DNA of 64,000 bases from Bog-473 sp963782415 (lineage in GTDB: Bacteria; Actinomycetota; Acidimicrobiia; Acidimicrobiales; RAAP-2): positions 1 through 64,000 of the forward strand of contig CAWAJT010000002.1 in NCBI GenBank assembly GCA_963782415.1. Direction: 5' to 3'. Shown one piece after another: positions 56,367-64,000 of this stretch. Under the pieces are notes generated by a model, which saw only the letters and a list, made by a program, of their open reading frames with translations, did not search any database and was not told the origin of the DNA. Position 1 is the first letter of the stretch. The number at the start of each line of letters is the position of its first letter. A program made the position numbers and the translations under genes.

Positions 56367-57131
56367 TCAGGTCCCCAGGGTCCGGATCCGCTCCAGCACC
56401 AGGTCGGCGGTGGGCTGCGCCATCTCGTCCACGATGTTGCCGTCGGCGAGGAAGACCACCCGGTCGGCGTAGGCGGCGCCGTGTGGATCGTGGGTCACCA
56501 TGACGATCGACTGGCCGAACTCGGTGACCGAACGGCGGAGGAACGACAGCATTTCGCCGCTCGACTTCGAGTCCAGGTTCCCGGTGGGTTCGTCGGCGAA
56601 AACCAGGTCAGGGCGGTTGATCAGGGCCCGGGCGCAGGCACAGCGCTGCTGCTGCCCCCCCGACATCTCGCTCGGCCGGTGCGCCAGCCGCTCGGTGATG
56701 CCGAGCTGGTCGACGAGATAGTCGAACCACTCCTTGTCCACCTTCCGACCAGCCAGGTCCGCCGGCAGCGTGATGTTCTCGCCCGCCGTGAGGGTCGGGA
56801 CGAGATTGAAGGACTGGAAGACGAAGCCGATGTGGTCGCGCCGCATCTCGGTGAGGCCGGCGTCGTCGAGGCCACCGATGTCGAGAGCACCGACGAAGGA
56901 CTGGCCCGACGTCGGGCGGTCGAGCCCCGCCATGCAGTGCATGAGGGTGGACTTGCCCGAGCCCGACGGGCCCATGACCGCGGTGAACCGGCCGCGCTCG
57001 AAGGTGACGTTGATGCCTGCGAGGGCGTGGACCGTCGCCTGCCCGGTCCCGTAGGTCTTGCGCAGCTCCACGGCATGCGCGGCCGGCGAAGCCGGGCGTT
57101 GTTGCGGTGGTGCTGCGTCGGTGAGCGTCAC
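56367..57131 (-). CDS. MacB/LolD-type ABC transporter ATP-binding protein
   Basis: The 254-residue ATPase has Walker A VMGPSGSGKSTLMHC, Q-loop FVFQSFNLVPTL, signature EMSGGQQQRCACARAL, Walker B DLVFADEPTGNLDSKS and switch His in VMVTHDPHGAAY. This is the standard MacB/LolD type that drives FtsX-like permeases. It lies one base upstream of the permease gene (co-transcribed). A perfect 10-bp inverted repeat at 57185 lies in its upstream region. Confidence 0.92.
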   Translation of the reverse strand: MTLTDAAPPQQRPASPAAHAVELRKTYGTGQATVHALAGINVTFERGRFTAVMGPSGSGKSTLMHCMAGLDRPTSGQSFVGALDIGGLDDAGLTEMRRDHIGFVFQSFNLVPTLTAGENITLPADLAGRKVDKEWFDYLVDQLGITERLAHRPSEMSGGQQQRCACARALINRPDLVFADEPTGNLDSKSSGEMLSFLRRSVTEFGQSIVMVTHDPHGAAYADRVVFLADGNIVDEMAQPTADLVLERIRTLGT

Positions 57132-57184
57132 AGGACTCCGTTCGTTGCTTGGGGATGACCGGGAAAGCCGCGCTCTGTGTCACA

Positions 57185-57207
57185 GACCCGGGCCGTCGGC
57201 CCGGGTC
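57185..57207. promoter_or_regulatory. Perfect 10-bp inverted repeat upstream of the ABC exporter
   Basis: GACCCGGGCC-GTC-GGCCCGGGTC lies 54 bases before the ATPase start, in the 309-base region between two divergent transporter operons. It could be an operator or a strong RNA hairpin in the 5' leader; its function is inferred from position. No other gene is seen in 57132-57440. Confidence 0.5.
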
Positions 57208-57414
57208 ATCGTCTGGTCACTGTCTCAGGGCGCTGCGTGGCGGTTCGAGGCCGGCGCCACCCGAGCCATTGTCGCAGAAGTGCGTGACCCCACGGGACAC
57301 CGCCCGGGCACGGCGGTGCGTGGACAACTACCCTGAGCGCGCACGAGCAGGTGGGGTATGTGAGCTATCCGGGGGGCCGGTTCGCCGATGCGGCACGAAC
57401 GCCATGAGAAGGGC

Positions 57415-57434
57415 ATGAGTCGCTGACGACTCAT
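57415..57434. promoter_or_regulatory. 8-bp inverted repeat just before the Liv permease start
   Basis: ATGAGTCG-CTGA-CGACTCAT forms a perfect 8-bp stem ending 6 bases before the TTG start at 57441. It would cover the ribosome-binding region of the mRNA, so it may be an operator or a translational control hairpin. No Shine-Dalgarno sequence is visible for this start. Confidence 0.45.
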
Positions 57435-57440
57435 CTGCGG

Positions 57441-59492
57441 TTGCCGGGTCGCTCGTCGACCGCCGTGGCGGCGGTGCTCTCGGTCGTCGCCGTCCTGGCC
57501 GTGCAGCTGATCCTGTTCCCGGTGCCGTTCGGGGTCTGGCTGCAGGGCGCCGTGCTCGGACTGCTCGGCTCCCTCATGGCGGTCGGACTCGGGCTCACCT
57601 ACCGCCTCAACAAGGTCATCAACTTCGCCCAGGGCGATCTCGGCACGGCGCCAGCCGTCCTCGCCGTCGGGCTGATCGCCTTCTCAGGCGTCAACTACTT
57701 CGCAGGGCTGGCCACCGGCCTGGTCGCCTCGGTGCTCCTGACGGCGATCGTCGAGATCGTGGTCGTGCGGCGCTTCCGGCGCTCCCCACGACTCATCCTG
57801 ACCGTGGCCACCATCGGGCTCTCGCAGTTGCTGGTCGTGCTCAGCCTCCTCATCCCTCGCATCTGGGGTCAGACGCCGATCGCCAGCGCGACGATCACCT
57901 TCCCGTGGCATCTCGCCTGGCACGTGGGACCCGTCGTCTTCACCGCCGACCACCTGGTCGCGGTCATCGTGTCGGTGGTCTGCCTGGTGGCCGTCTCTCT
58001 CTGGTTCACCCGGAGCGATATCGGTCTCGCCGTGCAAGCCGTCGGCGACCGGCGCGACCGGGCATCCATGCTGGGCATCCCGGTGGGCCGGCTGCAGTCG
58101 GTGACCTGGGTCGTGGCGGGCGTGCTGTCCTTCGCCAGCATCTTCTTCCAGGCCGCCATTCTCGGGCTGCCACTCGATCCCACCTACGGGTTGACCGCCC
58201 TCGTGACCGCCCTGGCCGCTCTCGCCCTGGGCAACTTCAGCGAGCTGCCGACGATCGCCGCCTCCGCCGTGGCGCTCGGCATTCTGGAGCAGGGCGTCGC
58301 CTGGAACGATCCCACCAACCCGGCGCTCGGGCTGGCGGTGCTGGCCGGGGTGGTATTCGCCGCCATCGTGGTGCGCCAGCTCGTGGCCAGCCGGACCGAC
58401 CGCGAGGTCGAGTCCTCGCTCGCGCTGGCCGGCAGCGTGCGGGAGTTGCCCACCGCGCTGCGCGATCTCACCGAGGTGCGCGTGGGCACGCCGCTTGCCG
58501 CGCTGGCGGCCTTTGCCGCCGTGTGCACGCTGCCGCTGTGGATGGGTCCGGGCGAGCTGATCCGTGGTTCGGGGTTGGTGGTGCTCGCCATCGTTGGCTG
58601 CTCCGTGGTCGTGCTGACCGGGTGGTCGGGTCAGGTCAGCCTCGGACAAATGTCCTTCGCCGCGGTCGGCGCCACGGTCGGCGCCGTGGCCCTGCTCGAC
58701 TGGCACTGGGACCTGAGCCTCGCCCTGTTGTCGGCCGGTGCCGCCGCCGGCGTCGTGGCCGTGGTGGTCGGGATCCCCACGTTGCGCCTCGACGGCATGT
58801 TCGCCGCCGTCACCACGCTGGCGTTCAGTCTCGCCGCTTCGGGGTACCTGCTCGTGCGCCAGGAGTTCTCGTGGATCCCCCAGGAACAGCTGGGGACGCC
58901 CTACCTCTTCGGATTCTCCGTCACCTCGCAGTCGGCAGTGTTCGAACTGTGCCTCAGCGTCCTCATCCTCGTCCTGGTGGCGCTGCACGGCCTGCGCCAC
59001 AGCCGCACGGGTCGCATCCTGCGCGCCCTGCCGACCAATCAGCGCGCCGCCGAGGGCTACGGGGTCCGGGTGGTGCGGGCGAAGCTGACCGCATTCGCCC
59101 TCTCCGGTTTCATCGCAGGACTGGCCGGCTGCCTCCTCTTGGTGGTGAACCAGCAGTACGAGGAGGCCTCCTTCTTGGTGCCGGTGAGCCTCATCGTCTT
59201 CACCTCGACCGCCGTCGGGGGGCTGGGGTCGGCCTTCGGCGCCATCCTCGGGGCGGCCATCGTCGAGGGAAGCACGATCTACCTGCCACCGAGCTGGCAG
59301 CTGTTCCCCTCCGCCGTCGGCGTGCTGCTCGTCCTCATCCTCTTCCCCCGCGGCCTCGCCGGTCTCTGCTACGACCTGCGCGACTGGGCGCTCGCGGGGC
59401 TGGCCCGGCGCCACCGCGCCAAGCCCGGCGTGCCCGGCGTGCCCGGCGGGCCCAGTGCGCCCGGCGCCGTCGAGGGAGCACTGGCCCCGTGA
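57441..59492 (+). CDS. Branched-chain amino-acid-type ABC permease, LivH-LivM fusion
   Basis: The 683-residue protein joins a LivH-like half (about 1-290; GLGLTYRLNKVINFAQGDLG, TYGLTALVTALAALALGNF) to a LivM-like half (about 345-650; GWSGQVSLGQMSFAAVGATV, VVGIPTLRLDGMFAAVTTLA, FVSAFGAILGAAIVEGS-like C-terminal helices). Both are normally separate subunits of the same importer. The start is TTG 57441. It is followed by a fused MFS-LivF-LivG protein (GTGA overlap) and a substrate-binding protein, making a complete importer. The substrate may be an amino acid or small carboxylate. Confidence 0.9.
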   Translation: MPGRSSTAVAAVLSVVAVLAVQLILFPVPFGVWLQGAVLGLLGSLMAVGLGLTYRLNKVINFAQGDLGTAPAVLAVGLIAFSGVNYFAGLATGLVASVLLTAIVEIVVVRRFRRSPRLILTVATIGLSQLLVVLSLLIPRIWGQTPIASATITFPWHLAWHVGPVVFTADHLVAVIVSVVCLVAVSLWFTRSDIGLAVQAVGDRRDRASMLGIPVGRLQSVTWVVAGVLSFASIFFQAAILGLPLDPTYGLTALVTALAALALGNFSELPTIAASAVALGILEQGVAWNDPTNPALGLAVLAGVVFAAIVVRQLVASRTDREVESSLALAGSVRELPTALRDLTEVRVGTPLAALAAFAAVCTLPLWMGPGELIRGSGLVVLAIVGCSVVVLTGWSGQVSLGQMSFAAVGATVGAVALLDWHWDLSLALLSAGAAAGVVAVVVGIPTLRLDGMFAAVTTLAFSLAASGYLLVRQEFSWIPQEQLGTPYLFGFSVTSQSAVFELCLSVLILVLVALHGLRHSRTGRILRALPTNQRAAEGYGVRVVRAKLTAFALSGFIAGLAGCLLLVVNQQYEEASFLVPVSLIVFTSTAVGGLGSAFGAILGAAIVEGSTIYLPPSWQLFPSAVGVLLVLILFPRGLAGLCYDLRDWALAGLARRHRAKPGVPGVPGGPSAPGAVEGALAP

Positions 59493-62488
59493 GCCGTCTG
59501 ACCAAGTTCGGTGGTGGTGCCTCGTTGTTCCCGCTCGGTGTGCTGTTCGGGATCGAGTTGCTCGACCAGGCCACGCAAAGCGCCTTCAATGTCCTCACGC
59601 CGAACATCCGCGACGCGTTCCACCTCACCAACGCGGGCATCCTGCTGATCGTCGCCATCGCCGGCGCCGCCGCACTCGGCTGCACGCTGCCCATCGCCGT
59701 CCTGGCCGACCGGACCAATCGGGTGCGCATTGCGCTGGTCGGCGCCTTGGTGGGCGCCGCCTTCTCCATCGGCCTCGGCGTGGCGCAGGGCGTTGTGGTT
59801 GCCACCATCATGCTGGTGGGCGTCTCCATGGGGCAGGCCGTCATCTTCCCCACCCACAACTCGCTCCTCGCCGACTACTACCCCGTCCCGGCCCGCCCGG
59901 GGGTCTACTCAGCCCACCGTTCCGGCATCAGCATCGGCGCCATCGTGGGCGTGCTGCTCGGCGCGGGGCTCGCCGCCATCTTCAGCTGGCGCGCCCCCTT
60001 CTTCTTCTTCGCCGTGCCGATCATCGTGGTGGTGGTCGTCGGCCTGCGCCTGCGCGAACCGGTCCGCGGCCGTCACGAACAGTTGGAGCTCAGCGAGCAG
60101 ATGGTGGCGTCGGAGCGCGGCGAGCCCGCCCCCCTGGACAACGTCGCCAGCCCCACGCCGGACGCGCCCCCCGACATGTTGGTGGAGACGCCGCCGTCGC
60201 TCGGTGAGGCCTGGCGTACGGTCTGGAAGATCGGCGTGCTGCGGCGGATCTTCATCGCCCTCCCGTTCCTGGCCGCCGCCATCGCGGGGTTCACCTCCCT
60301 CGCCTCGCTGCAGTACCAAGAGACGTTCCACCTCGACGCGGTGCACCGGGCCTACCTCATCGCACCGATCCAGCTCTTCGACCTGCTGGGCCTGGCCGTC
60401 GGTGCGGTGATCGCCACCCGCCTGGCCCGCCGGGGCATCGGCCTCGTCTTCCGCATGCTGGCGGTGGCGTCCATGGTGGCGGCCGGGTTCGCCGTGCTGT
60501 TCGCCCTGGCGCCGAACGTCCCGCTGGCCTTCGTCGGCAACGCCGGCATCGACGCCTCGCTCGCCATCGTGGGGCCCGGCGTGCTGGCCTCCCTCTCCCT
60601 GGCCATCCCGGCCCGGGTGCGCTCGGTCGGCTTCTCCATCGGCGCCCTCTTCGTCCTGCCCGGCTTCTTGGTGCTGCCGAGCGTGGGCGCGCTGGGCGAC
60701 GCGGTCGGCTTCCGTTACGGGCTGCTCATCCTCGTCCCGATCTTCGTGATCGGGGGCCTCATCGTGGCCAGCGCCGGCAGCCTCATCGAGCGGGACGTGC
60801 GCGACGTCTGGACCTCCATGCGGACACGCACGCAGATGCTGCTCGACCGTCACGCCGGTCGGTTGCCTCTCCTCGCCGTGCGCGAACTCGCCGTCGGCTA
60901 CGACGGCGTCGTCGTGCTGGCCGACGTGGCCATTGAGATCGGCGAAGGCGAGATCGTCGCCCTGGTCGGGACCAACGGCGCCGGGAAGTCGACGTTGCTG
61001 CGCGCCATCGGCGGGGTGGTCGAGGCCGACCACGGTGCCATCGTCTTCGACGGGCGCGACATCACGCACCTGCCACCCGACGAGATCGCCCGGCTCGGCG
61101 TCGCCCAGGTCCCCGGAGGCGAAGGGATCTTCCCGAACCTGCGCGTCGAGGACAACCTGCGCGTGGCGGCATGGCAGGGCCGGCGGCGCGGCGAGCGCGA
61201 CGCCGACATGATCGAGGAGGCATTCGCTGCCTTTCCCACCCTCGCCTCCCGACACGACGAGCGGGCGGCCAACCTGTCCGGGGGCCAGCAACAGATGCTG
61301 GCACTCGCCATGGCCACGATCACCCGCCCCAAGCTGTTTCTCATCGACGAGCTCTCGCTCGGCCTCTCCCCGCTCGTCGTCGAGCAGCTCCTCCGCGCCA
61401 TTGAGTCGATGCGACAGGCCGGGACGGCCATCCTCCTCGTCGAGCAGTCCATGAACGTGGCCGTGGCCGTCGCCGATCGCGTCTATGTCATGGAGACCGG
61501 CGTCGTACGGTTCTCCGGGTCGGCCGAGGAACTGGCCGCCCATCCCGAAATGCTGTGGTCCGTCTATCTCGAGAAGGCGTCCGAGACACTCGGCGCGCCG
61601 GGCGACGCGGCGCTACCAAGACGTGCGGCCGCCGAGCACCGCACCGAGCTCGAGGTGCGCGGGGTCTCGCTCAGCTTTGGGGGCAATGCCGCCCTCAACG
61701 AGGTGTCGCTCCACGCCGAGCACGGCGAAATCGTCGGCATCATCGGGCCGAACGGGGCGGGCAAGACCACCCTCTTCGACGTCGTGTCGGGGTTCCTCCG
61801 TCCCGACTCGGGGCGGGTCGCGCTCGGCGGCGTCGACATCACCGACCGTTCGGCACCGGCACGGGCCCGACTCGGGCTGGGTCGCTCCTTCCAGGACTCG
61901 CGCTTGTTCTCCGGTCTCACCGTGCGCGACGCCGTGGCCGTGTCGCTGGAACGCTTCACCGACGTCGCCGACCCCTTCAACGCCATGCTGCGGCTGCCCC
62001 TGCAGGTGCAAACGGAAGCGGCCGTGGCGCAGCGCGTCGACGAGCTGCTCGACATGTTCGGCCTCGACCGTTTCGCCGACAACCTCGTGAGCGAGCTGTC
62101 CACCGGGTCGCGCCGCCTGGTCGACCTCGCGGCCGTGGTGGCCCATCAGCCGTCGGTCGTCCTGCTCGACGAACCCTCCTCGGGCGTGGCCCAACGCGAG
62201 GTGGAGGCCATGGTGGGCCTGCTCGAGACGCTGCGCGACCGCCTCAATGCGACATTGCTCGTCGTCGAACACGACATCGCCTTCATTGCCGCGCTGGCCG
62301 ATCGCCTCGTGGCGATGGACCGCGGTGCCGTGCTCCTCAGCGGGCCCCCGCACGATGTCCTCGAATCCCCCGAGGTCGGCGAAGCCTTCCTCGGCTCGGA
62401 CCCCCTGGCGCTGTCGCGTTCGGGCACCAGCGCCCGTGCGGGTGCGCCGAGCGCCGCCATGACGACCACGGAGGTGGATCCCGCATGA
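59489..62488 (+). CDS. MFS transporter fused to LivF- and LivG-type ABC ATPases
   Basis: The 999-residue protein starts at GTG 59489, overlapping the permease stop. Residues about 1-440 are a 12-helix MFS transporter (ELLDQATQSAFNVLTPNIRD, AVLADRTNRVRIALVGALV, PVFIVGGLI-like last helices). Residues about 460-700 are a LivF-like ATPase: Walker A VGTNGAGKSTLLRA near 493, signature NLSGGQQQMLALAMA, Walker B LFLIDELSLGLSP. Residues about 710-970 are a LivG-like ATPase: Walker A IGPNGAGKTTLFDV near 755, the variant signature ELSTGSRRLVDLA, Walker B VLLDEPSSGVAQ. No frame break separates them. The MFS part does not belong to any known Liv importer; its role is unknown. Confidence 0.9.
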   Translation: MSRLTKFGGGASLFPLGVLFGIELLDQATQSAFNVLTPNIRDAFHLTNAGILLIVAIAGAAALGCTLPIAVLADRTNRVRIALVGALVGAAFSIGLGVAQGVVVATIMLVGVSMGQAVIFPTHNSLLADYYPVPARPGVYSAHRSGISIGAIVGVLLGAGLAAIFSWRAPFFFFAVPIIVVVVVGLRLREPVRGRHEQLELSEQMVASERGEPAPLDNVASPTPDAPPDMLVETPPSLGEAWRTVWKIGVLRRIFIALPFLAAAIAGFTSLASLQYQETFHLDAVHRAYLIAPIQLFDLLGLAVGAVIATRLARRGIGLVFRMLAVASMVAAGFAVLFALAPNVPLAFVGNAGIDASLAIVGPGVLASLSLAIPARVRSVGFSIGALFVLPGFLVLPSVGALGDAVGFRYGLLILVPIFVIGGLIVASAGSLIERDVRDVWTSMRTRTQMLLDRHAGRLPLLAVRELAVGYDGVVVLADVAIEIGEGEIVALVGTNGAGKSTLLRAIGGVVEADHGAIVFDGRDITHLPPDEIARLGVAQVPGGEGIFPNLRVEDNLRVAAWQGRRRGERDADMIEEAFAAFPTLASRHDERAANLSGGQQQMLALAMATITRPKLFLIDELSLGLSPLVVEQLLRAIESMRQAGTAILLVEQSMNVAVAVADRVYVMETGVVRFSGSAEELAAHPEMLWSVYLEKASETLGAPGDAALPRRAAAEHRTELEVRGVSLSFGGNAALNEVSLHAEHGEIVGIIGPNGAGKTTLFDVVSGFLRPDSGRVALGGVDITDRSAPARARLGLGRSFQDSRLFSGLTVRDAVAVSLERFTDVADPFNAMLRLPLQVQTEAAVAQRVDELLDMFGLDRFADNLVSELSTGSRRLVDLAAVVAHQPSVVLLDEPSSGVAQREVEAMVGLLETLRDRLNATLLVVEHDIAFIAALADRLVAMDRGAVLLSGPPHDVLESPEVGEAFLGSDPLALSRSGTSARAGAPSAAMTTTEVDPA

Positions 62489-64000
62489 GCAACACCCACC
62501 CGGACCCCGAACGCGCCGCGTGGCCGTGGCCAAAGGTCGGGCTCGTGCGGCGCGCCGGACCCGTCGTGCTGATTGTGGCCGCCCTCATCGCCGCCGGGGT
62601 ATCGGCCACCGTGCACGACAACAAGAACACGTCGGCCAGCACGCCGAGCACCGGGGGCCAATCGATCGGGCGCTCGACGGTGCCGATCACCTACGCCGCG
62701 GCCGCCAAGCTCGGGAAGACAGGCGCCTACAATTGGGGGCCCGAGTGCGATCACCGCACGGGGCGGCTCAAGATCCCGAGCAGCTACGCGCCTTCCTGCG
62801 TGCCGTTGCCGGCCGCGGGCGCCTCGAACGGTGGCGCGACGTCGAGCGGCGTGACCACCAGCACCATCAACGTCGTCTACTACCAGATGCAGCCGGGCGG
62901 ACTGGCGTCGACGATCTCGAGTGCGGCGGGCACCAACGCGCAGGGGCTCGCCACCGCCCAGGCCTACGTGAACATGTTCAACCAGATCTACGAGATGTAC
63001 GGACGGCACGTGAACCTCATCCCATTCACCGCCTCCGGTGCCGACAGCGATCCGGTGGCCGCCCATGCCGACGCCGTCACGGTCGCCCAGCAACTCCACG
63101 CCTTCGCCTCCATCAACGGACCCGGTGAGACCGATGCCTACGAGGACGAGTTGGCGCGCCTGCACGTGCTCTGCATGGCCTGCGGAGACTCCTCCCACAA
63201 CGGCCAGGTCCAACAGAACGCCCCCTACCAGTGGGCCAACCTTCCGACGGCCGACACCTCGCTCTACGAGACCGTCGACTACCTCGTGTCCAAGCTGAAC
63301 GGCAAGGACGCCATCTGGGCCGGCGAGCCCGCCTTCCACAAGGAGAAGCGCACGTTCATCGTCGTGAGCGAGACCCAGGAGCCACCGGTACCCGGCTCCG
63401 CCGAACTCACGGCGGCACTCACCAAGAAGCTGAAGGCGGGCCACGCCAACATGGCGTCGCCGACGACGCTGTCGTACACGCTCAACCTGACGACGCTCCC
63501 CACGCAGGCCGCCACCATCGCCGAGAAGCTCAAGGCGTCGGGCGCCACCAGCGTGGTCTTCGCCGGCGACCCGATCATGCCGATCTACCTCACCAAGGCC
63601 TGTGCCAGCGTCGGTTACTTCCCCGAATGGGTCATCACCGGCATTGTGCTCACCGACACGGCGGCCCTCGGGCGCTACTACGACCAGAGCGAGTGGGCCC
63701 ACGCCTTCGGGGTCTCGAGCCTGGCCGTGCCCGTGCCCATCGGCTCCGGCGACGCCGACCGTCTCTATCACTGGTGGTACGGGGCCAGCGCGACACCGGC
63801 TTCGCTGGCGGCGCCGGCGATCATCCCGCCGATTCAGCAGTTCTTCACCGGTGTGCAGCTGGCCGGCCCCGATCTCACGCCCTCCACCTTTGCCACCGGC
63901 CTGTTCCGCGCCCCGCCGACGGGGGGCGGTCCCACGACCCCACTGCAGGCCTACGGCTACCAAGGCGCGGCGCCCCGCCCGAGCTACTCGTCGCCCGCCG
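62485..64000 (+). CDS. ABC transporter substrate-binding protein (partial)
   Basis: The gene starts at ATG 62485, overlapping the preceding stop (ATGA), and runs off the window end, 505 codons visible. An N-terminal membrane segment (about 24-42; AGPVVLIVAALIAAGVSATV) anchors or exports it; a Ser/Gly/Thr-rich linker and a periplasmic-binding-protein type I-like body follow (TINVVYYQMQPGGLAST, FNQIYEMYGRHVNLIPF, SGATSVVFAGDPIMPIYL). It is the extracytoplasmic receptor of the Liv-type importer. The ligand cannot be told from the sequence. Confidence 0.88.
   Translation, partial: MSNTHPDPERAAWPWPKVGLVRRAGPVVLIVAALIAAGVSATVHDNKNTSASTPSTGGQSIGRSTVPITYAAAAKLGKTGAYNWGPECDHRTGRLKIPSSYAPSCVPLPAAGASNGGATSSGVTTSTINVVYYQMQPGGLASTISSAAGTNAQGLATAQAYVNMFNQIYEMYGRHVNLIPFTASGADSDPVAAHADAVTVAQQLHAFASINGPGETDAYEDELARLHVLCMACGDSSHNGQVQQNAPYQWANLPTADTSLYETVDYLVSKLNGKDAIWAGEPAFHKEKRTFIVVSETQEPPVPGSAELTAALTKKLKAGHANMASPTTLSYTLNLTTLPTQAATIAEKLKASGATSVVFAGDPIMPIYLTKACASVGYFPEWVITGIVLTDTAALGRYYDQSEWAHAFGVSSLAVPVPIGSGDADRLYHWWYGASATPASLAAPAIIPPIQQFFTGVQLAGPDLTPSTFATGLFRAPPTGGGPTTPLQAYGYQGAAPRPSYSSPA

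Noticed and set aside
57905..59488. Long open frame upstream of the MFS-LivF-LivG protein
   Set aside because: It is an out-of-frame reading of the LivH-LivM gene made possible by high GC; the real start is GTG 59489.
62146..63963. 605-codon minus-strand frame opposite the substrate-binding protein
   Set aside because: The plus strand encodes a coherent exported binding protein overlapping the upstream stop; the minus frame is a high-GC shadow.
1..64000. CRISPR arrays, complete tRNA or rRNA genes
   Set aside because: No regularly spaced repeats and no complete RNA gene were found; only partial tRNA-Gly fragments are present.

Overview
The window looks like chromosomal DNA of a GC-rich actinobacterium, most probably an uncultured Acidimicrobiia-type lineage. 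This is inferred from gene content: tandem GYW-VASDGG-type repeats, a heliorhodopsin, a LivH-LivM permease fusion, TauD, phosphotriesterase-like and luciferase-like enzymes, and very high GC in 26-64 kb. No complete rRNA or tRNA gene is present. At least six otherwise intact genes carry single-base frame breaks (a seventh lies in a transposase), so either decay or uncorrected indel errors must be kept in mind.

Region 1-19 kb is accessory. Partial copies of the 3' half of a tRNA-Gly(CCC) gene (anticodon loop to acceptor stem) lie at 1, 119 (degenerate), 4195, 17512 and 18972 (degenerate), with an anticodon-arm-like palindrome at 261. They look like attachment-site scars of successive integrations. 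They bracket (i) a CHAP hydrolase with a GntR-controlled ABC transporter; (ii) a LuxR/LAL regulator, an SGNH hydrolase, a lipoprotein, an IS3-family element inserted in an IS630 remnant, an FGGY kinase, an MFS exporter, an adenosine-specific-kinase family protein and a GH1-like glycosidase; and (iii) a single heliorhodopsin gene. No integrase remains in the window.

Region 19-26 kb has surface or secreted functions: an acyltransferase-3/SGNH membrane protein, a pectinacetylesterase-like hydrolase, an AAA ATPase, and a Kelch plus GYW-repeat secreted protein.

Region 26-46 kb holds a RecB-like nuclease-helicase, a phosphotriesterase-like lactonase, a GH36 alpha-galactosidase, then a compact co-directional block: SRPBCC/helical/Ig-like protein, cyclase-domain AAA+/TPR regulator, large FAD oxidoreductase, a second helical/Ig-like protein, polyprenyl diphosphate synthase and SDR. 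The stop/start overlaps point to one operon that probably builds or modifies an isoprenoid. A luciferase-like oxidoreductase, an MGT-type glycosyltransferase and a dihydrodipicolinate-reductase-like enzyme face it. This block is the best candidate for an undescribed system.

Region 46-64 kb carries a zinc-ribbon protein, a Tat-exported amidohydrolase, a PhnZ-like HD protein, a membrane diguanylate cyclase, a lipoprotein-GntR pair whose start site lies in a 12-bp tandem repeat, a TauD dioxygenase, a MacB-like ABC exporter, and a divergent branched-chain-amino-acid-type ABC operon. In that operon LivH and LivM are fused, and an MFS transporter is fused to both LivF- and LivG-type ATPases in one 999-residue protein; the substrate-binding protein runs off the end.
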